64,000 nucleotides of DNA, taken from positions 39,864,143-39,928,142 of the forward strand of contig NC_088207.1 of assembly GCF_037126465.1 (NCBI RefSeq), given 5' to 3'. The DNA is from Ornithodoros turicata (Eukaryota > Arthropoda > Arachnida > Ixodida > Argasidae). Below the pieces are notes generated by a model. It was not told the origin of the DNA. It saw nothing but the letters and a program-made list of their open reading frames with translations, and searched no databases. A program made the translations under genes and the position numbers. This document shows, piece by piece, positions 1 through 13,111 of this stretch; position 1 is the first letter of the stretch, and the number at the start of each line of letters is the position of its first letter.

Positions 1-2204
1 AGACGACGAAACTTTAACAAAATATTACATAACTTGCAAGAAATGCCGCACTTACCTAGTAAAAGCACTGCACAGCGGAGCCACCTTGTATCCATAATTT
101 ACTCAGAAGTATCTACACACAAGAACTGTTGACTTTCACTCTGCAAATCCAGAAGACAGATGCAGACCTGTCGTCTGCTAGCAATGTTCACGTTCCTAAA
201 CGTAGAGCGACACCAAAAACCATCGACGAAGTGAGAATGTATTTAATCCGAGTGGCATGGACGACTAGCACATTCGTAGGGACCGCTCTTTCTACCTAGT
301 GAACCCAACGGAGGCCAAAACTTGAATGGAAAGCTTCAAGAGATCATGGAGGAGTCGATGTGCTCTCGCCGGCACGCCGCCTCCCATTGGCTGTCGCTCC
401 CGGCAACGAGGCGCAGCGCGGGCTCTTTGGTTCTTTGTCGTCTGCTACACTCGTACGGGGGCCGGTTTCTATTGCACCATTCCATAAATAACGCCTAATG
501 TTGTTTAGGATTAGGTCAAAATTCTCACTTGTAGGTCAATAAGACGAATATAGAGATGTATTAAGGATAGTGTACCAATAGCTTTATGCAAGTCTAGTTC
601 GAACGGTGTTATCAAGCAAACATATGCGTGGGAAAGTTAACTTGACAATCAGACAAACACAAAATCTACATGAAATCTGTGAGAACTACAAGAGGAAAGG
701 AAAAATGGAAGAAGAGCGAAATAAGTGATGAGAGCAAACTCAGGGGACAGTTCACAAAGCCGTGTCATTATAGTCACTGTGTTTTCATTTCAAGTTACAC
801 GCAAAACACAAGTAAGTACAGTGACGACAAACAATTATGGCGAAAAGCGATTGCAGTATATCGCAAGAAGATAATAGATTTTTAAAAATCATTATAAGAA
901 AAAATACTCTCGCCTTCTTACACGCGGTGGTTGCGAATTCAGTGAGAACTAGAAAAACCTTTCCAAACCCCACATTCCAGTGAAACGAAGCACTTTCACA
1001 ATCTTCGCGTTGCGAGCGTACAGCATATGCGTGGGGAGTATGTAATCGTTCGCTGCAACTTCATGCACTATAAACTGCGATCGCGCCTCGAGCGCTAACT
1101 ATATGTGTACCAGGACAGTAAAAAGCCCCACCCCGGAATGGAATGTCGTTGAGTTGAACGACAATACTATATCGAATTAGTCTAAGGGCAGTTTGTTGCT
1201 TGTGCAAAAAAAAAAAAAAAAAAAAAAAAAGAAAAGAAAATCCTCTCGAATCAAGTATTTCAATACACTCAAACTTCACTTCTCTGAAATGGCGAGGGTG
1301 ATCAACCCACTGTCGCCTCATGACGGTATGTGCCATCACAGATAGTATTTGGAGGTTAACCGCGAGTTAACCTCTTCACCTTCACCTTTGCTCTTCACCT
1401 TTGAACTGCTATCCATGATTTGCGGTAGTAATTGCATTGCATACAGGCTACAGACGTCACAGCCCTACAGAAGAAACAGTGTAAATGTATGTTTTCAATA
1501 AAAGACTTCGAGTCTCTTTGAATCGCCCAATACGGAACGCAGACCCAAAATTTTGCGTTATATCTAGACCGGAACCAGGCCAATCGGAGCCTGCGAACAC
1601 AGGCTTCCGGCTAACTGGCCCGTATATTACGCCACATTTAACACGTTTAAAAACAAACAGAATTCACGCTGATGATTCATTTTCTCCCTTAATTTATTAC
1701 TACATGTGAAAGTAATTCAAACACGTCATGGTGTAGCTACATGATGACGATGCTTATCGTGCTTCCGCTCTGCCAGCCTTGTAGCCGTATTCTTCTTTCC
1801 AGTCAACCAACTTAATTGGCATCACTTCGATCGACCTCGCAATGCGACTGCTACTGCCCCGTGACATTCTGTCCTTTAACCTCAACCCCAACTCACCCTC
1901 GCCTAACCATGGAGGTTGTCTGGTGTGCGCAGCAGTTCTACATGTCCCCGAAAGCCACACATACACTCGGGGAACCACATGGATGAAGTTTCGTCCAGCG
2001 CATTTGCTAACATCTCGACCTGCACACGAGTGAGGTATCAAAATATGTGTGAAGTTTGCGCACTGCATTTGTTAACATATCGGTCTGCAAAACAGGGACA
2101 TTTTGTGCATTCCGTCTGTCTGCTTTGTCCACGCTCTTGACCTTTCCTTTACCACGCACTGTTCCTGTTCTGTTTCCCTCATCCTCTATCGTGGCAGAGT
2201 CCGC
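1..2204. other. Non-coding stretch, no gene recognised
   Basis: No exon with recognisable protein similarity was found on either strand. The stretch from about 345 to 475 is GC-rich and contains a CCAAT-type motif, which could mark a promoter lying outside the window. Other contents are a 28-base A tract near 1206, a perfect 9-bp hairpin at 1352-1374 (loop CGCGA), and a degenerate tandem duplication of about 66 bp at roughly 1978-2090. Confidence 0.4.
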
Positions 2205-2446
2205 TCACTTATGGTTGTTCCAATACCATGTTGAAGACTTGTCGAAGACCAAGGCATGTTGAAGAAGGGGGCGAGTTCGAACTCCACCACCGACTGAGAT
2301 GTCTGAGCTTTCCCCTGGACTCCTCGGCATGTGCTCCAGACGGTTGTCGGAACAGTTTCCAGCGTGGCTGTCCTCAATCTATATGTCCGCATCTGTACAG
2401 CGGTCATGGCCATAACTGCTTCGCGGTGCTACGACGTTAATCATCA
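2205..2446 (+). repeat. tRNA-derived SINE copy A
   Basis: This copy has a tRNA-like promoter B-box (GTTCGAACTCC near 2276). Its body and 3' end (CTGCTTCGCGGTGCTA) match four other copies in the window at 12.5, 40.5, 42.6 and 44.8 kb. The tRNA-like head is degenerate here. It is followed by a short TCATCATCAA run. tRNA-derived SINEs are known from ixodid ticks (for example Ruka); I cannot check whether this is the same family. Confidence 0.65.
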
Positions 2447-2665
2447 TCAACAAGATGGCAAGGAAGCAGACGAGGTGATGATGACGGACATTGACATCTG
2501 TGTCGTGTCGTTTGTGTGTTCCTCAGTCTCAGGGCTTTGATTATGCATGTCCACATCATCCAGTATTCCTGACCGAGAGGTATCATATATCGCTCGTTCA
2601 CTAAACTGTCCTAAACGTTCTGTGAAGCGGCGACTCTGAACATTTCTCCGGCCACGACACGAAAC

Positions 2666-3239
2666 TAGAGATGAGACGAATACATAATTTCCCGAAATCC
2701 GAATCCAAGAAAGGTTCTGCGAACCCACGAATCTCGAACCTTTCGAATCCTTTCTTAAAAAAGAATTTAAAAACCCAGGGGAAAATACACTACTACTGAA
2801 AAGTGTTTTGAAGAATAATTTGATGTATTTGTTTAATGAAAAACAAATTAATAATAGTTCACTTTCAGAAGAAAACATACCCATATTCTTCTTCTTAAAT
2901 GTAATTTATTTAACATGTTGCTCATCCACTACAGGAAATACATAAACTTTCGAGCCTGAATTCTTTGAAATAATAATAATAATCACAAGCAAAACCATGT
3001 TACTTTTACACTTGTAACGTCGGAGCCTTATGCTGTGGTTTCGGCGCGCCCCGGGGCCTGCCGGCCAATCAGGCTTTCGGCGGACTCCGGATGCGCTTAT
3101 TTTAAAAGGAAACAAACAAATGTGATTGGTGGATTCGAAAGATTCGATTCGCCGTCTTGGACACTGGGATTCGAATTCCCGAATCTCGAATCCCTGCCTC
3201 GAATTCGAGGAATCGCGGATTCGGTTGGCCCGTCCCCTA
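2666..3239. mobile_element. hAT-type MITE, 574 bp
   Basis: The ends are related inverted sequences: TAGAGATGAGACGAAT on the left and, read inward from the right, TAGGGGACGGGCC followed by CGAATCC. The interior is rich in CGAATC motifs. The flanking 8-mers CACGAAAC (2658-2665) and CACGAGAC (3240-3247) agree at 7 of 8 positions, as expected for an old hAT target-site duplication. No transposase reading frame remains. Confidence 0.7.
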
Positions 3240-6033
3240 CACGAGACCTTCAATTTCCGTAACTCGTTCACCCTATCAGCATCACGTTACATGGTTGTGT
3301 CCCAGTTTGGAGATCCCGCTGACTCGAGCCCTTCCGTAGTCAGCTGCAAACGTACCACCGCACACCGGTCGCGTATCTAAACTCCGAACTTCCGCTGACT
3401 AGCTTGCAGAGTGCAGACGACGACGAGACAGCCAACGCCGTTTACTGCAAAAAATCGCTTACGTTTTCACGACTTCAGACCACTTTGAAAAAGATGGCCC
3501 GCAACGTTTTCCCTCTCCCGTGAGAAAGTCACGGCCGCTGTGCACGAGTTTGCGGCCCACTTGTCGGTGCCTCCTTGCTCTGGCTTCTGGAAATTTGACA
3601 CTGCACCCCACATCGGTTCTGCGAATGCGTGATGAACGCGCAGGAGTCATGTATCGCCGGCGTCTTTCGAAAGTGCTTTCGAAGCTTTCGTGCTTTGGGA
3701 GGACCTTCTTTTCGAGAATGGAGTAGCAAATCGATCTCTTCGAGAGAGAGAGAACATTCTGAAGTGGGAGGCAGACGGACATGTTTTGTGAAGGTCACTC
3801 GATTCCTTTATAGGCCTTGCTGGAGATGGGTTCGTTGTCAGGATTAATTGATACAAAGAATCATGATTCATGTTCAAGGCATTCGCGAGGGGTGGGCGAT
3901 GCGTCAAGAATTGATGAAGCTGTTGCTGCTTCCAGCCGTGCGTTTCAAAGGCGAGCGTGTCAGAGAGCTTTACTGATCCTGAAACACCGAAAGGTGGCCT
4001 TCTTACATGCTTACAATTATTTTGCCCTCTGTACAGTTCGGAGAAAGCAATGCTCCTGTCCCAACTGACCCGTATAAACAAGAAGCCGTTCAGCCTTGCA
4101 GCAATCTTGGGTCCTTGTTCTAACCCTGTGCAGCACCGTCAATGCCTGCACTCATTCTATCTGTTCTTGATGTCTACTGGCCTGCTTGACCTCCTCTGAC
4201 CTCAGAGCTTTTGCCATGAATGCGGAGATGTGATCTTCACTGCACTACATCTCCGGTAGCCGACCAGATGAACTCCAATCCCCATCAGTTGCGAAGCACC
4301 CGACGTGTGTGTTATATCTCGTTTGCGTCTGTCATGTGCGTGTGCGAGTCTGTTTGCTCCATCTTTTTCATCGTCACTGACATGTTAACCCACATGCACT
4401 GAGGTATGGTACCGCAACTGTTGTGGTGAATCACCTCATCCCATCGTCCTTCAAGTAGTTGTCGTTCTTGTTACAATTTTCTCCACAAGCCTTAACGTAG
4501 GCACACAGGGGGTTTGGAGCGAGTTGACCACGCAAACGAAATAACGTAGTTCAGGTAGAGATACGTGTCAACACTATCAACAGACAGCCGAGAAGCACAG
4601 CAGAGCAATCTTGACCACCAACAGGTGAGAAGTATGCAGTTCGATGAAGCCAAACGGTGGTGGCAGCAGTGACAATGTAGCGGAACGCTTTGTCAAGGAC
4701 TTGCCCATCATTTTTCATCATCAGGGGGATGTTGAGTTTCAGTAGAGAGATGTGCCATATCAACCAATGGGATGCTGCCATATGCATTCACACAAAATAT
4801 ATTCACAACAGAAAATTTCAGGGCAGTGTTGTAAAGGCTGTAAGGGTTGTGCTGGGAAAGACACTGCGGTTTATTACCTGCAGGAATAAAATGTACTTAA
4901 ACAGTCCAACGATATTATGCCCAGGAGAGTAGCGAAATCGTACCCTTGGTAGTGCATTCCCTTTGTGTTCTTTAACCCTGACGTGCCGTCTTCCTCCACC
5001 CTCGTCCCCTCATTGCCATTTTACGTCTCATACAGTCCCGTCGGCATTGGGGTATAGTGGGCCACAACCCATATGGCGAATTTCCCCATTCATTATTATC
5101 AGCAGTGTATTTGTTGTTGGGAGAGGGAAACAAGGGGGAAATCCTCCTACCCCATGTAAAGTCCCCAAAGAGCCTCCCACCCCCATCCCACCCCCGCAAT
5201 ATTTTTCTGGCTACCATCCTGGTTCTGTCCTTCACGTGAGATACAAACTATCGCGGTACAAACAAGCTCAAAATAATGCGCCCGACAGTGACAGGCAACC
5301 TTCATTGATTCTGAAGTTCTTCGCCCTTATTATTTTACCATGAATACAATAAAGAAAGCGAGCCCCCATACATCCCCTGCTACCGTCATCACCGTTGATG
5401 ACTAACCTTCGGAGAAACGACCTCACACGAGAAATCTCAACCAAGGCCCTACTGCTCCAGTTCCCCGTAAACCAGGAGACCAGCAAAGTACGAATCATCG
5501 CCCGCCATAATTCCAGGTTCGTGCACCTTCGGGGCATCCAGCGCACCCCTCAACGTTTCCGATGTCGGGGCCAGCCGAAAGCTCATCCGACGTTTTTAGC
5601 AACAAAGATACCAGGCTTATACAACCCAGTAAATGCTGGGTAGGGAGTGGAAGGTGTAGTAGTAGGGGTAGAAGAAAGAAAGATGCACGTGGTACATGCT
5701 CGGATATAAACTTCCATATGCTCAAGAATCTGTATAATTACTTCCGTGTACGACTTGGCAATACGGGGCCGGACTTGCACGACAGAGTCTACTCGTACCT
5801 AGACTAGTCAGAATTAAAGAGGTGACGTAAAATGTGCCATATGCATGGACTCTTAGAATGGAATGCATAAAAAGGCTATAAAACACAGTCGGCAGTAACA
5901 TATTCGTTACGGTGACATAATCTTGTGTATATGACTCAAGTTGCAGGAGGTACGTGATTTTCCCCCTTACGTGTTATTCACTCGAGGGAGATGTAAAATA
6001 AGATACACCCCAGGAACGTTAAAGGGGTGCAAA
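3240..6033. other. Non-coding stretch, no gene recognised
   Basis: Reading frames here are short, overlap on both strands and show no domain I recognise. The longest, about 144 codons at 3647-4081 on the minus strand, has no convincing splice context. I see no RNA gene and no element with defined ends. Confidence 0.35.
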
Positions 6034-6343
6034 CCGTGTATGCACACGAGCGACATTCTCCAGAACACTTCAGCCGATGATGCGAAAAACGTCATAGCTT
6101 TCTGCTGTCACGTGAGCGCGAGCGCTCAACACAGGGACACAGCCACAAGATATTATGTAGCAGACGGCAGGAAAAGACGCGGACGGTGTCGTCTGCTAAG
6201 TGCGCCAGTACGCCACTCCCGATATTCCGGCACCGTGTGGATGCTCAACATAACACGGGGCGGAACATCAGTTCCGTGAGCAGTTTTTTGCTTTTTCTTC
6301 CACTAGAATCTTCCGTCAGGATCTCGCTCGTGTGCATACACGG
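6034..6343. mobile_element. PIF/Harbinger-like MITE, copy 1 (310 bp)
   Basis: It starts CCGTGTATGCACACGAGCGA and ends in the near-perfect inverse, so it can fold back. Interior segments match the copies at 46.1 and 49.6 kb but in the opposite orientation, including the GTCGTCTGCTA motif, the CTAGAATCTTCCGT segment and the GAGCGCTCAAC segment. The right flank is TAA and the left is AAA, so the 3-bp duplication seen in the other copies is imperfect here. Confidence 0.75.
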
Positions 6344-9300
6344 TAAAGTGCACGAGTTCCCCCTCGCGGAATAAAAGGTGCCGTTACCTTGACAGCAATG
6401 TAAAAAAGAACTGGATTCATTACTCTTTCCCACTTCTCTCATTCGAAGCATGGCAATGCAGAGCGTCCTGCAATTGGTCTCCTCAAACGATCTCCCGCGA
6501 TGATTGGACAAACTGTTTGACCAATGACAGCTCGTTTCGCATTGCAGAACTTCTTGAAAAGGAGGAAAAGAGGGAGAGCGTAAATTGGCGGTTTCGTTTT
6601 CGCACTTAAATCACAAACGGTGCGACGTAATGAATTCCGTTCCTTTTCTATTGGCTGAAGGTAACGGCACCATTGATCCCCCGAGGATAAATTTTTGCGC
6701 TTTAGTGCCCCTTTAAAAATGTATAATCAAAAAGGTAAGCGCCCTCAGACGAATCGTTTCTGTCCCAAAAAAAAGGTATATATATATATATGTATATTTT
6801 TAAGCAGTGTAGAAACAGTGTTTACCTTGCTGAGATGCGGAGTTCTGCTAAGAGTGTACCTCTTTCACAGATTCACAGACACAGGAATTGTCAATACCAA
6901 GAGACCTTGCACGTTTCCGGACACAACGCATCCTATTTCATTGTCTACTCCGCTCGTTAACTTCTATTTTCCCTACCATCGTTCGTTGCGTGTGACTGTA
7001 ATTATGAGTATTGTATAGAAAGGCGAAGAATAAGTCGTATATTCGCTCGTGCACTGCAGTGTCCCAGGAGTTCCAGCGCTGGTGAGTGTCCTCAAGATGT
7101 GGCAGAGAACCACAACATGAACGTAGAAGCCGTGTTCAGTCTGTTTCAGACTTCGCACTAAATTTTATATTTCACTGTGATGAGGCGGCTCCCTTGCACG
7201 CTGATTCCGAAAAAAAAAAAAAAGGATCACAATAAATATGGCCACCTGTTGAACATTCGTTTAGCTAAACGGTTCAACGGGCCCTGTACACCCTAGGAAG
7301 AAGAAGAAGAAGAAGAAAAAAAAAAGAGAGAGTAATTTTACTCCTTCTGAGGACTAAATGCATTGCCACAGAAAATAGTCCCTTTCGGGAATAAATGCAC
7401 GGGAGTAAATGAATGTCACAAGTGCAGACTGCGGCTTCTGTCCTGAGGCAACTCCCTTCCTATATTTACGTATAGACTGTTGCATTCGGAAGACCATTTG
7501 CGAAGTTCAGAGACAATTTGCAGTCCTGGGGGGTAAAATTCGGGGTTACGGAACTAAAATGGGGAGTAATTGCAGTCTAGGGGACTGGAAGCTGCAGTTA
7601 CTCCCCATTTTACTCCTTTTCGTCTTAGAGAGTATATCGCTTTAAACCCACGTCGTACTTTCGCAACGTCAACATTATGGTAACTCGCAGATGCGTCCCG
7701 CCCTGTAGCGTTAGAAGGCCAGAAGGCGCGCTGTTTATGGACAAGCTAATAAAACTATATATATATACTGCATGGTTTCATGAGAGAGACACCCTCCGGT
7801 AACAATAATTGCTGGAGTAAGCCACGTGAAGGCAATGCACGGTCCACGTATGAGACGCTTTCGAAACGATTGTGTCACCGAAAGAAGCTTCCGTTGATCT
7901 CGGCTGCCTGCTCCGGCTTTGCTTATGCAACTTGTTTGTTCCAAAATCATCGAGGTTAGCTGCCGTGCCCGACCGAGAATCTCTTGATATCTGCGTCTGT
8001 TTTCCTCCTGAAAGAGATCCGCTGAAATCCGGCAGAAACAGAACCGATCGTCACACTGAAACGGGCAAAACAACCCAATTACGTGATTGGAGAAGGCATT
8101 ACCCGAATGCCAACGAGTCCGCAAGCTATCCGGTTCTGTAGACAGCCAGATAACGGGACTTGTTTCTGTTTCCATCTACGGCATCCTCTGAAGCACCCTT
8201 ACACAACTTGATCGCGTTTTGTGATGGGATTGTGGATCGAAGAAATGAGACCAGAAAATCAAACTCGTTGCGTATTGGGCAACAGTATCATAAAAAAAAA
8301 AAAAAAAAAGATGACGAGTTGCGTTAAATCAAGTACCATGGAGACAAGTATATACTGTAGTAGTTTCGAGGGTCGATGACTGTCTTCTTCATGGAGCTGG
8401 TTGGTGCTGCAGAGGACAAATTTGGTCACCCCCGCGCGTAACAAAAAAAGAAGAAAAAGAAAAAAGAAAAGAGCGCCGAATGCAGAAAATAAAATCATTT
8501 TAGTATAGCGGCAGCGATTCTGTCAACTGTAAACACCCTCGCACTGTGCATGCCTGGGCGTGCCGGACCCATGTGTAAATGGTCCACGCCCACGGTCCCC
8601 ATGTGTGCTCAGCGGGATACGCACATTTCCCGAAAGTGACATCTGAAGCTTCGCTTAAAACGAAGGGAGCCGCAAGAAAACAACAAAAAGGAAAGACGTT
8701 GGCAGAAATATGACAAATGAAAAGAAACGTAGAAACGGGTTCAGACGGTCGGCAAAAACCTCGTCGAGGCAGCTTCGCTTCCACATGAGGTGCATTGGAA
8801 TGCTTTCGACCAGCAAGGCACTAGTAACACTGTACTTGTGGGGGAGAAAAAAGTGCAGCGTTACTGGTGGTCACGTGGTATCACATGATGCGCTCGCTTC
8901 GGTCCCCCTCTCCATTTCTCATTTCGGAAGCTGTCCTTCGGGTCTGCTGAGATCCAACCACCAGTGGTAGCTCCTACCAAACGAAGGAGTAACTCGCCAT
9001 CTGAACAAGGCAAAGAACAGCTGTCTCGAATACTCGAGAATGCTATCTCGAACGTGCACGAAATACAGCACAGCAGCAGTTTCCAATTACACTGTAACCT
9101 TCTTTCGCGACTGGACTGCGTATACATTTCGGAAGAATGCCTATTGTGTGTCCAGATATTTGGGGAAGCAAAAATATATCTGTCTTCTTGCTTTCTCTAC
9201 ATCCACATATCCATATCTGTTACATTTTTTCAACCGGTCTAAAAGTTTTCAAACTCAATCTATATTTCATAAGGTGAAACATTTCCAGACTTGGGACGTT

Positions 9301-9540
9301 AGCCACCATCGTAGCAGTCCTTTTCCGAAGTATGCATGCTCAGAAGTCACCGTGCTTTGCTTGTCACGTAACACTTTTGTCATGTAGACTTAACCCCTCC
9401 ACCCCCCTCTCTCTCTCTCTCGCACACACACACAAACACACACGCACGCACACGCAAGTGATTGCGGATGTATGGGTATATCAATATCCGCACGGTGCGG
9501 ATACTCCTAATCCAAGTTCACCATCGCTGCGGGCACAATC
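6344..9540. other. Non-coding stretch with simple repeats and a hairpin
   Basis: Contents are a TA microsatellite near 6778, an AAG tract near 7300-7330, A-rich runs near 7210 and 8293, and a CT/CA tract near 9405-9455. There is a strong hairpin at 7555-7612: two 21-bp arms with one mismatch (7555-7575 and 7592-7612) around a 16-base loop. No protein-coding exon was recognised. Confidence 0.4.
7555..7612. repeat. Long hairpin (21-bp arms)
   Basis: The arm at 7555-7575 is the inverse complement of 7592-7612 at 20 of 21 positions. It contains GGGGAGTAA, a motif that recurs in degenerate form in the preceding 200 bases. It is probably the inner part of a decayed foldback element rather than a functional RNA. 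Confidence 0.55.
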
Positions 9541-9688
9541 AATAGTGAGCTTTAGTATATCGTTCGCTGCCGCCTCTGCGTACGCAAGGGATAGCGTGGT
9601 GGTTCTGCGTAATACGCAAAGCTCTGCCTATGTATTGCGCTTGCGTACGAGAAAGACGATAGCGTACGATGCACTAAAGCTCTCTATT
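9541..9688. mobile_element. Foldback MITE, copy A
   Basis: It begins AATAGTGAGCTTTAGT and ends in the inverse ACTAAAGCTC-TCTATT. Inside the ends are paired CGTACGC-type motifs, so nearly the whole 148 bp folds back. A second copy follows immediately. The TIR resembles that of the element at 30,570-30,725. Confidence 0.6.
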
Positions 9689-9864
9689 AGTGAGTTTTGG
9701 CTAGTATATATCGTACGCCATCGCCTTTGCGTGCGTAAGGGATAGCGTTGCGTTAGTCGTTCTGCGCATGCGCAAAACAAAAAGAGAGCTTCGCGCATTG
9801 CGTAGAACCACCACGCTATTCCTTACGTACGCAAAGCCGATAGCGTACGATGCACTAAAACCAG
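9689..9864. mobile_element. Foldback MITE, copy B
   Basis: This is adjacent to and in the same register as copy A. The left arm runs GTGAGTTTTGGCTAGTATAT then CGTACGCC; the right arm ends GCGTACGATGCACTAAAACC. The arms carry paired motifs based on TTGCGTACGTAAGG around the centre. Together with copy A it forms a tandem pair of palindromes. Confidence 0.6.
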
Positions 9865-11495
9865 ATTTCGAGGTAACTAAGTTCATTTTTTTCGGTAACT
9901 TGCCCCTATAGGGTTCCGCGTTCTCGGTTTTTATTTTTGGACCGATTCGGAATGTTTTTCGATGTTTATTGATTTGCACGAAATCGGCGTTTCGATGTTT
10001 TTCCTTGCATGTACGTGGTTTACCTGACAGTTATCGGCGAATGGAATGTAATTTTCGAACGACGCTCATTCAACATGGCGCTGTTCGCTTAGTGATGATG
10101 ATGATGATGATGATGATGATTGGAGTTTTAATGGCGCATTAACTACCTGTTCGCTTAGGTGGCGCTTTACGGCTAACGAAATAGTAAATGGACGTTTTTC
10201 ACAACCATCGTGTTTCTGTATGATTCTCTGATCTGCATCAACAACTTGGTGCGCATGTGCAACAATTTACCTCTGCCATGTCATAGAATGTCCCTCCGTA
10301 TTCGGTGTTTTTCGATGAAAACCGAATTAGGGAAAATTTACCCGGCGTGTGTTTTTCGGTGTTTTTCGATAAAAACGGAAAACGCGGAACCATACTTGTA
10401 ACTTAACTCGGTATTTTTGCGGCGTGGTAACTTTCTGAGGAACTCGTTTCTTTTCCAGGTAACTTTGCCAAAGTAACTTAAGCTAAGTTCCAAGTTACAT
10501 TTAATTCGCTTGTCACTCACGTCCACATATTTTCTTGCTTTCTCTCCGGTTCTTTCGTGGCGTTTTATGCCATAAAATGTGATATTCAATCAATGACAGT
10601 ATCCTATTCGGGAAGTTAGAACCGCTGCGATTGAAATGAAGGTGCACGCCCACAGTGGGTAAGATGCAAAACGGTCGAATGATTTGACGTAAACGAAAAC
10701 GTTCTAAGCGTGTTGCACTCCTCCGCAAGCAACTCAAGGTAACTCAACTGCTCACTCGCGCTGCACCTGTGTAGTGCTATTTTGTGCCCGAAGTAACTTG
10801 GAAGTAACTCGTTCTTTTTTTGAAGCAACTCCGTAACTGCGTTACATTTCAGGCTGAAGAACTTCGTTATTAACTTAGTTACATTTTTCACACGGTAACT
10901 TAACTCGTAACGAGTTCTATTTGACGGGTAACTTCTCGATCTGACTAAAACTCACTGTTTTCCGCGCTGACCTATCATCTGTGCTATCATAGCACAGCGT
11001 GTCAAATGTAGCGTAGTCCTGACGGGTGCCACATCAACGATCAAAGTGTGCTATTTGCAGAAGACGCTGATAACGTGCCACTGAAACACCATTTGGCGAG
11101 ACATCCACTTTTCATCCGGAGAACGTGTCACTTCTCGACCTTGATGTACGACGGCACGAAGACCAATTCCAACGGGGCCGCTTCAGGCCGAATCCGAGTT
11201 GTCGAATTCCAACAGGTAGTTGTGTTCTGATCTCGGAAATGATAGTGGCGAGCGAACGTTCGCTGCAAGTCTATATATTTCAGGGCGGATACCAGCCACG
11301 CAGAAACGGATTTGGGGTTGCTACTGTCTACACGGAATATCACCTGCGAGGTCATTTATTACGAGATAGCCGCCCCGCAACAGCTGCGTGCGCTAGAAAA
11401 TAGGGGGTGCAAAGGAGACATACTCATATTGTCAACGGTGGTCAAATGCCGCGCCCTATACGCGGGAACAGGACGCTTCATGACAAGCAACGTGT
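9865..11495. other. Repeat-derived non-coding stretch
   Basis: Degenerate GTAACTTAAC-like motifs occur at both sides (about 9872-9905 and 10,410-10,935). They surround a nested sequence whose ends mirror each other as GGGTTCCGCGTT (near 9909) and AACGCGGAACC (near 10,390). A GATGAT microsatellite lies at about 10,093. This looks like one element inserted in another, but I could not define clean target-site duplications. No gene was seen. Confidence 0.4.
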
Positions 11496-11807
11496 TAAGC
11501 ATTGCACGGGCCACATTCTTAGACCCCGGCCCGGCCCGATGGCTCCATACCCGGCACCGGCCTGGCCCAAACCCTAAGAATGCCTACGAGCCCGCTAAAT
11601 TTCTAGGCTACCCGTCCCGTCCTGGCTCAGTGTAGCGGGCTCTGACTTAAAAGTTGAAAAGGTAACCGTGGGGCAATACAGTCTCGAGCCCGATCTAGGA
11701 CTGGCAATGTACTGGCCCGTATCCATAATGTCCAAGTTCGGCACAGGCCCGTGTCTTACGCGGGCCGGCCCCTGTGATGGGCAAGCCCGAACCCGTGCAG
11801 TGCTCTA
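11496..11807. mobile_element. hAT-type MITE, 312 bp, GC-rich
   Basis: The ends are TAAGCATTGCACGGG on the left and, read inward from the right, TAGAGCACTGCACGGG. The interior carries repeated GGCCCGG motifs. The flanking 8-mers CAACGTGT (11,488-11,495) and CAACGTAT (11,808-11,815) agree at 7 of 8 positions. That fits a hAT target-site duplication. Confidence 0.75.
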
Positions 11808-11860
11808 CAACGTATTGAAAGCATTTTTTTTTTTTCGTGCTCCATCGCGAAGCATCTGTG

Positions 11861-12058
11861 GCTATAGACGACCCTCTATTTACGATCATGTGACGTCACG
11901 AGAAGACTGGTTCGAGGTTGTATTTTGCTGTGGTGGGCAAGAAGCGAGAAAAACGCGTCGGCTGAGAGGCTGCACGATAAAGCTGATAGTGCCCACCAGC
12001 ATGCTTTGCGCGACGGCGATACGTAATCAATGACGTAATGGCTCAGGTCGTCTATAGC
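11861..12058. mobile_element. Short TIR element, 198 bp
   Basis: A perfect 13-bp terminal inverted repeat, GCTATAGACGACC, occurs at 11,861-11,873 and inverted at 12,046-12,058. No target duplication is obvious and no coding capacity remains. The superfamily is undetermined. Confidence 0.6.
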
Positions 12059-12512
12059 ATGCACAAACCTTGTCGCGTTAGTCTCAAACCACTAGTCTCC
12101 ATGCGCTTCTTAGCCTCGTTCCCAGTGACGACACAACAGCGGTGGACTGCTAAATTCGCTCTTCCCATTGGGATGAATACTGGTGGCCGCCGTCTTTAAT
12201 GAGTATGACAGACGATAACGTAACATTTCATATAACTAGTTATCCGGTAAACATCAGAGTAGCGTGTCAACGTTCGAAAGATCAAGGAAAAAGAAGATTG
12301 TTGTTGTTGTTTGTGTTGTCACGTGAGGAGTGCTGGCCGGTGCGATATCTGTTCTACACAGGTTCCCAAGCGCAAAAAAAATGAACGGACACGAAATGGA
12401 CACGAAAATGAAGGAACTCGGCAAACAGCAGTCCACACGAGCACAGTTCCTGTGACTACCACGGGGTGGCAGCATTAATGGCGGCGCCCATTCTTTGAAT
12501 CGCGTTTTTGTG

Positions 12513-12787
12513 CATATGATCGGCGTGCAGACTTGGACAGGTGGATAGAGGACAGCATGCAGGAAGGAGTGGGAGGAAAGGGGGTTAAAATGCGTCATGG
12601 GCCGCCTTCAGGGAAAACTGCAGACATTCGCCTGTACAGTCTGCAGGAAAACCAAGGGGAAGCCTCAGGGGAAGCCTCAGAGAGCGCAGACGGTGGTAGG
12701 ATTCGAGCGCACCGCCTCCCAGTCTTCAGCATGACCTTGACTACCACCAACGCGTGGACGCTTTTATCCACTCAGCCATGCCGTTGA
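12513..12787 (-). repeat. tRNA-derived SINE copy B
   Basis: This copy lies on the minus strand. The tRNA-like head (A-box-like TGGCTGAGTGGA near 12,777) is at the right and the B-box (GCTCGAATCC inverted, near 12,700) follows. The body matches the copy at 42.6 kb closely, including the AGGAAGGAGTGGG segment. An internal duplication of GGGGAAGCCTCA is visible. Confidence 0.7.
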
Positions 12788-13111
12788 TATTGAAAGTAAT
12801 ACACTAATATAACCAGTGAAAGTAATCAAATGATTATCATGACAGGGCTTGTGATTCCCCAGCGGCATCGTTAACAGGGGCAGGGAAGTAGCGAGCAAAG
12901 GAAGGAAGGTCGGACGGAACCCTGGGCTTGGGAATCTGCTGTGCGGTTGCATGGTGGGATATCTGTGTGCATGCGGGCTGACTGCTTGTATCGCTATTGC
13001 ATGAAGAAAGACTTCTTTGGTGGCAAGATATTAAACCTTCGGTATGAGTTTACTATTGCTCTTGTCCGGCCTCCCTTCTCTCTGCTTACTGGCAAAGGCG
13101 CTTGGAACCCT

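Noticed and set aside
3647..4081. 144-codon minus-strand frame
   Set aside because: Several overlapping frames of similar size exist on both strands here, and none shows a domain or splice context.
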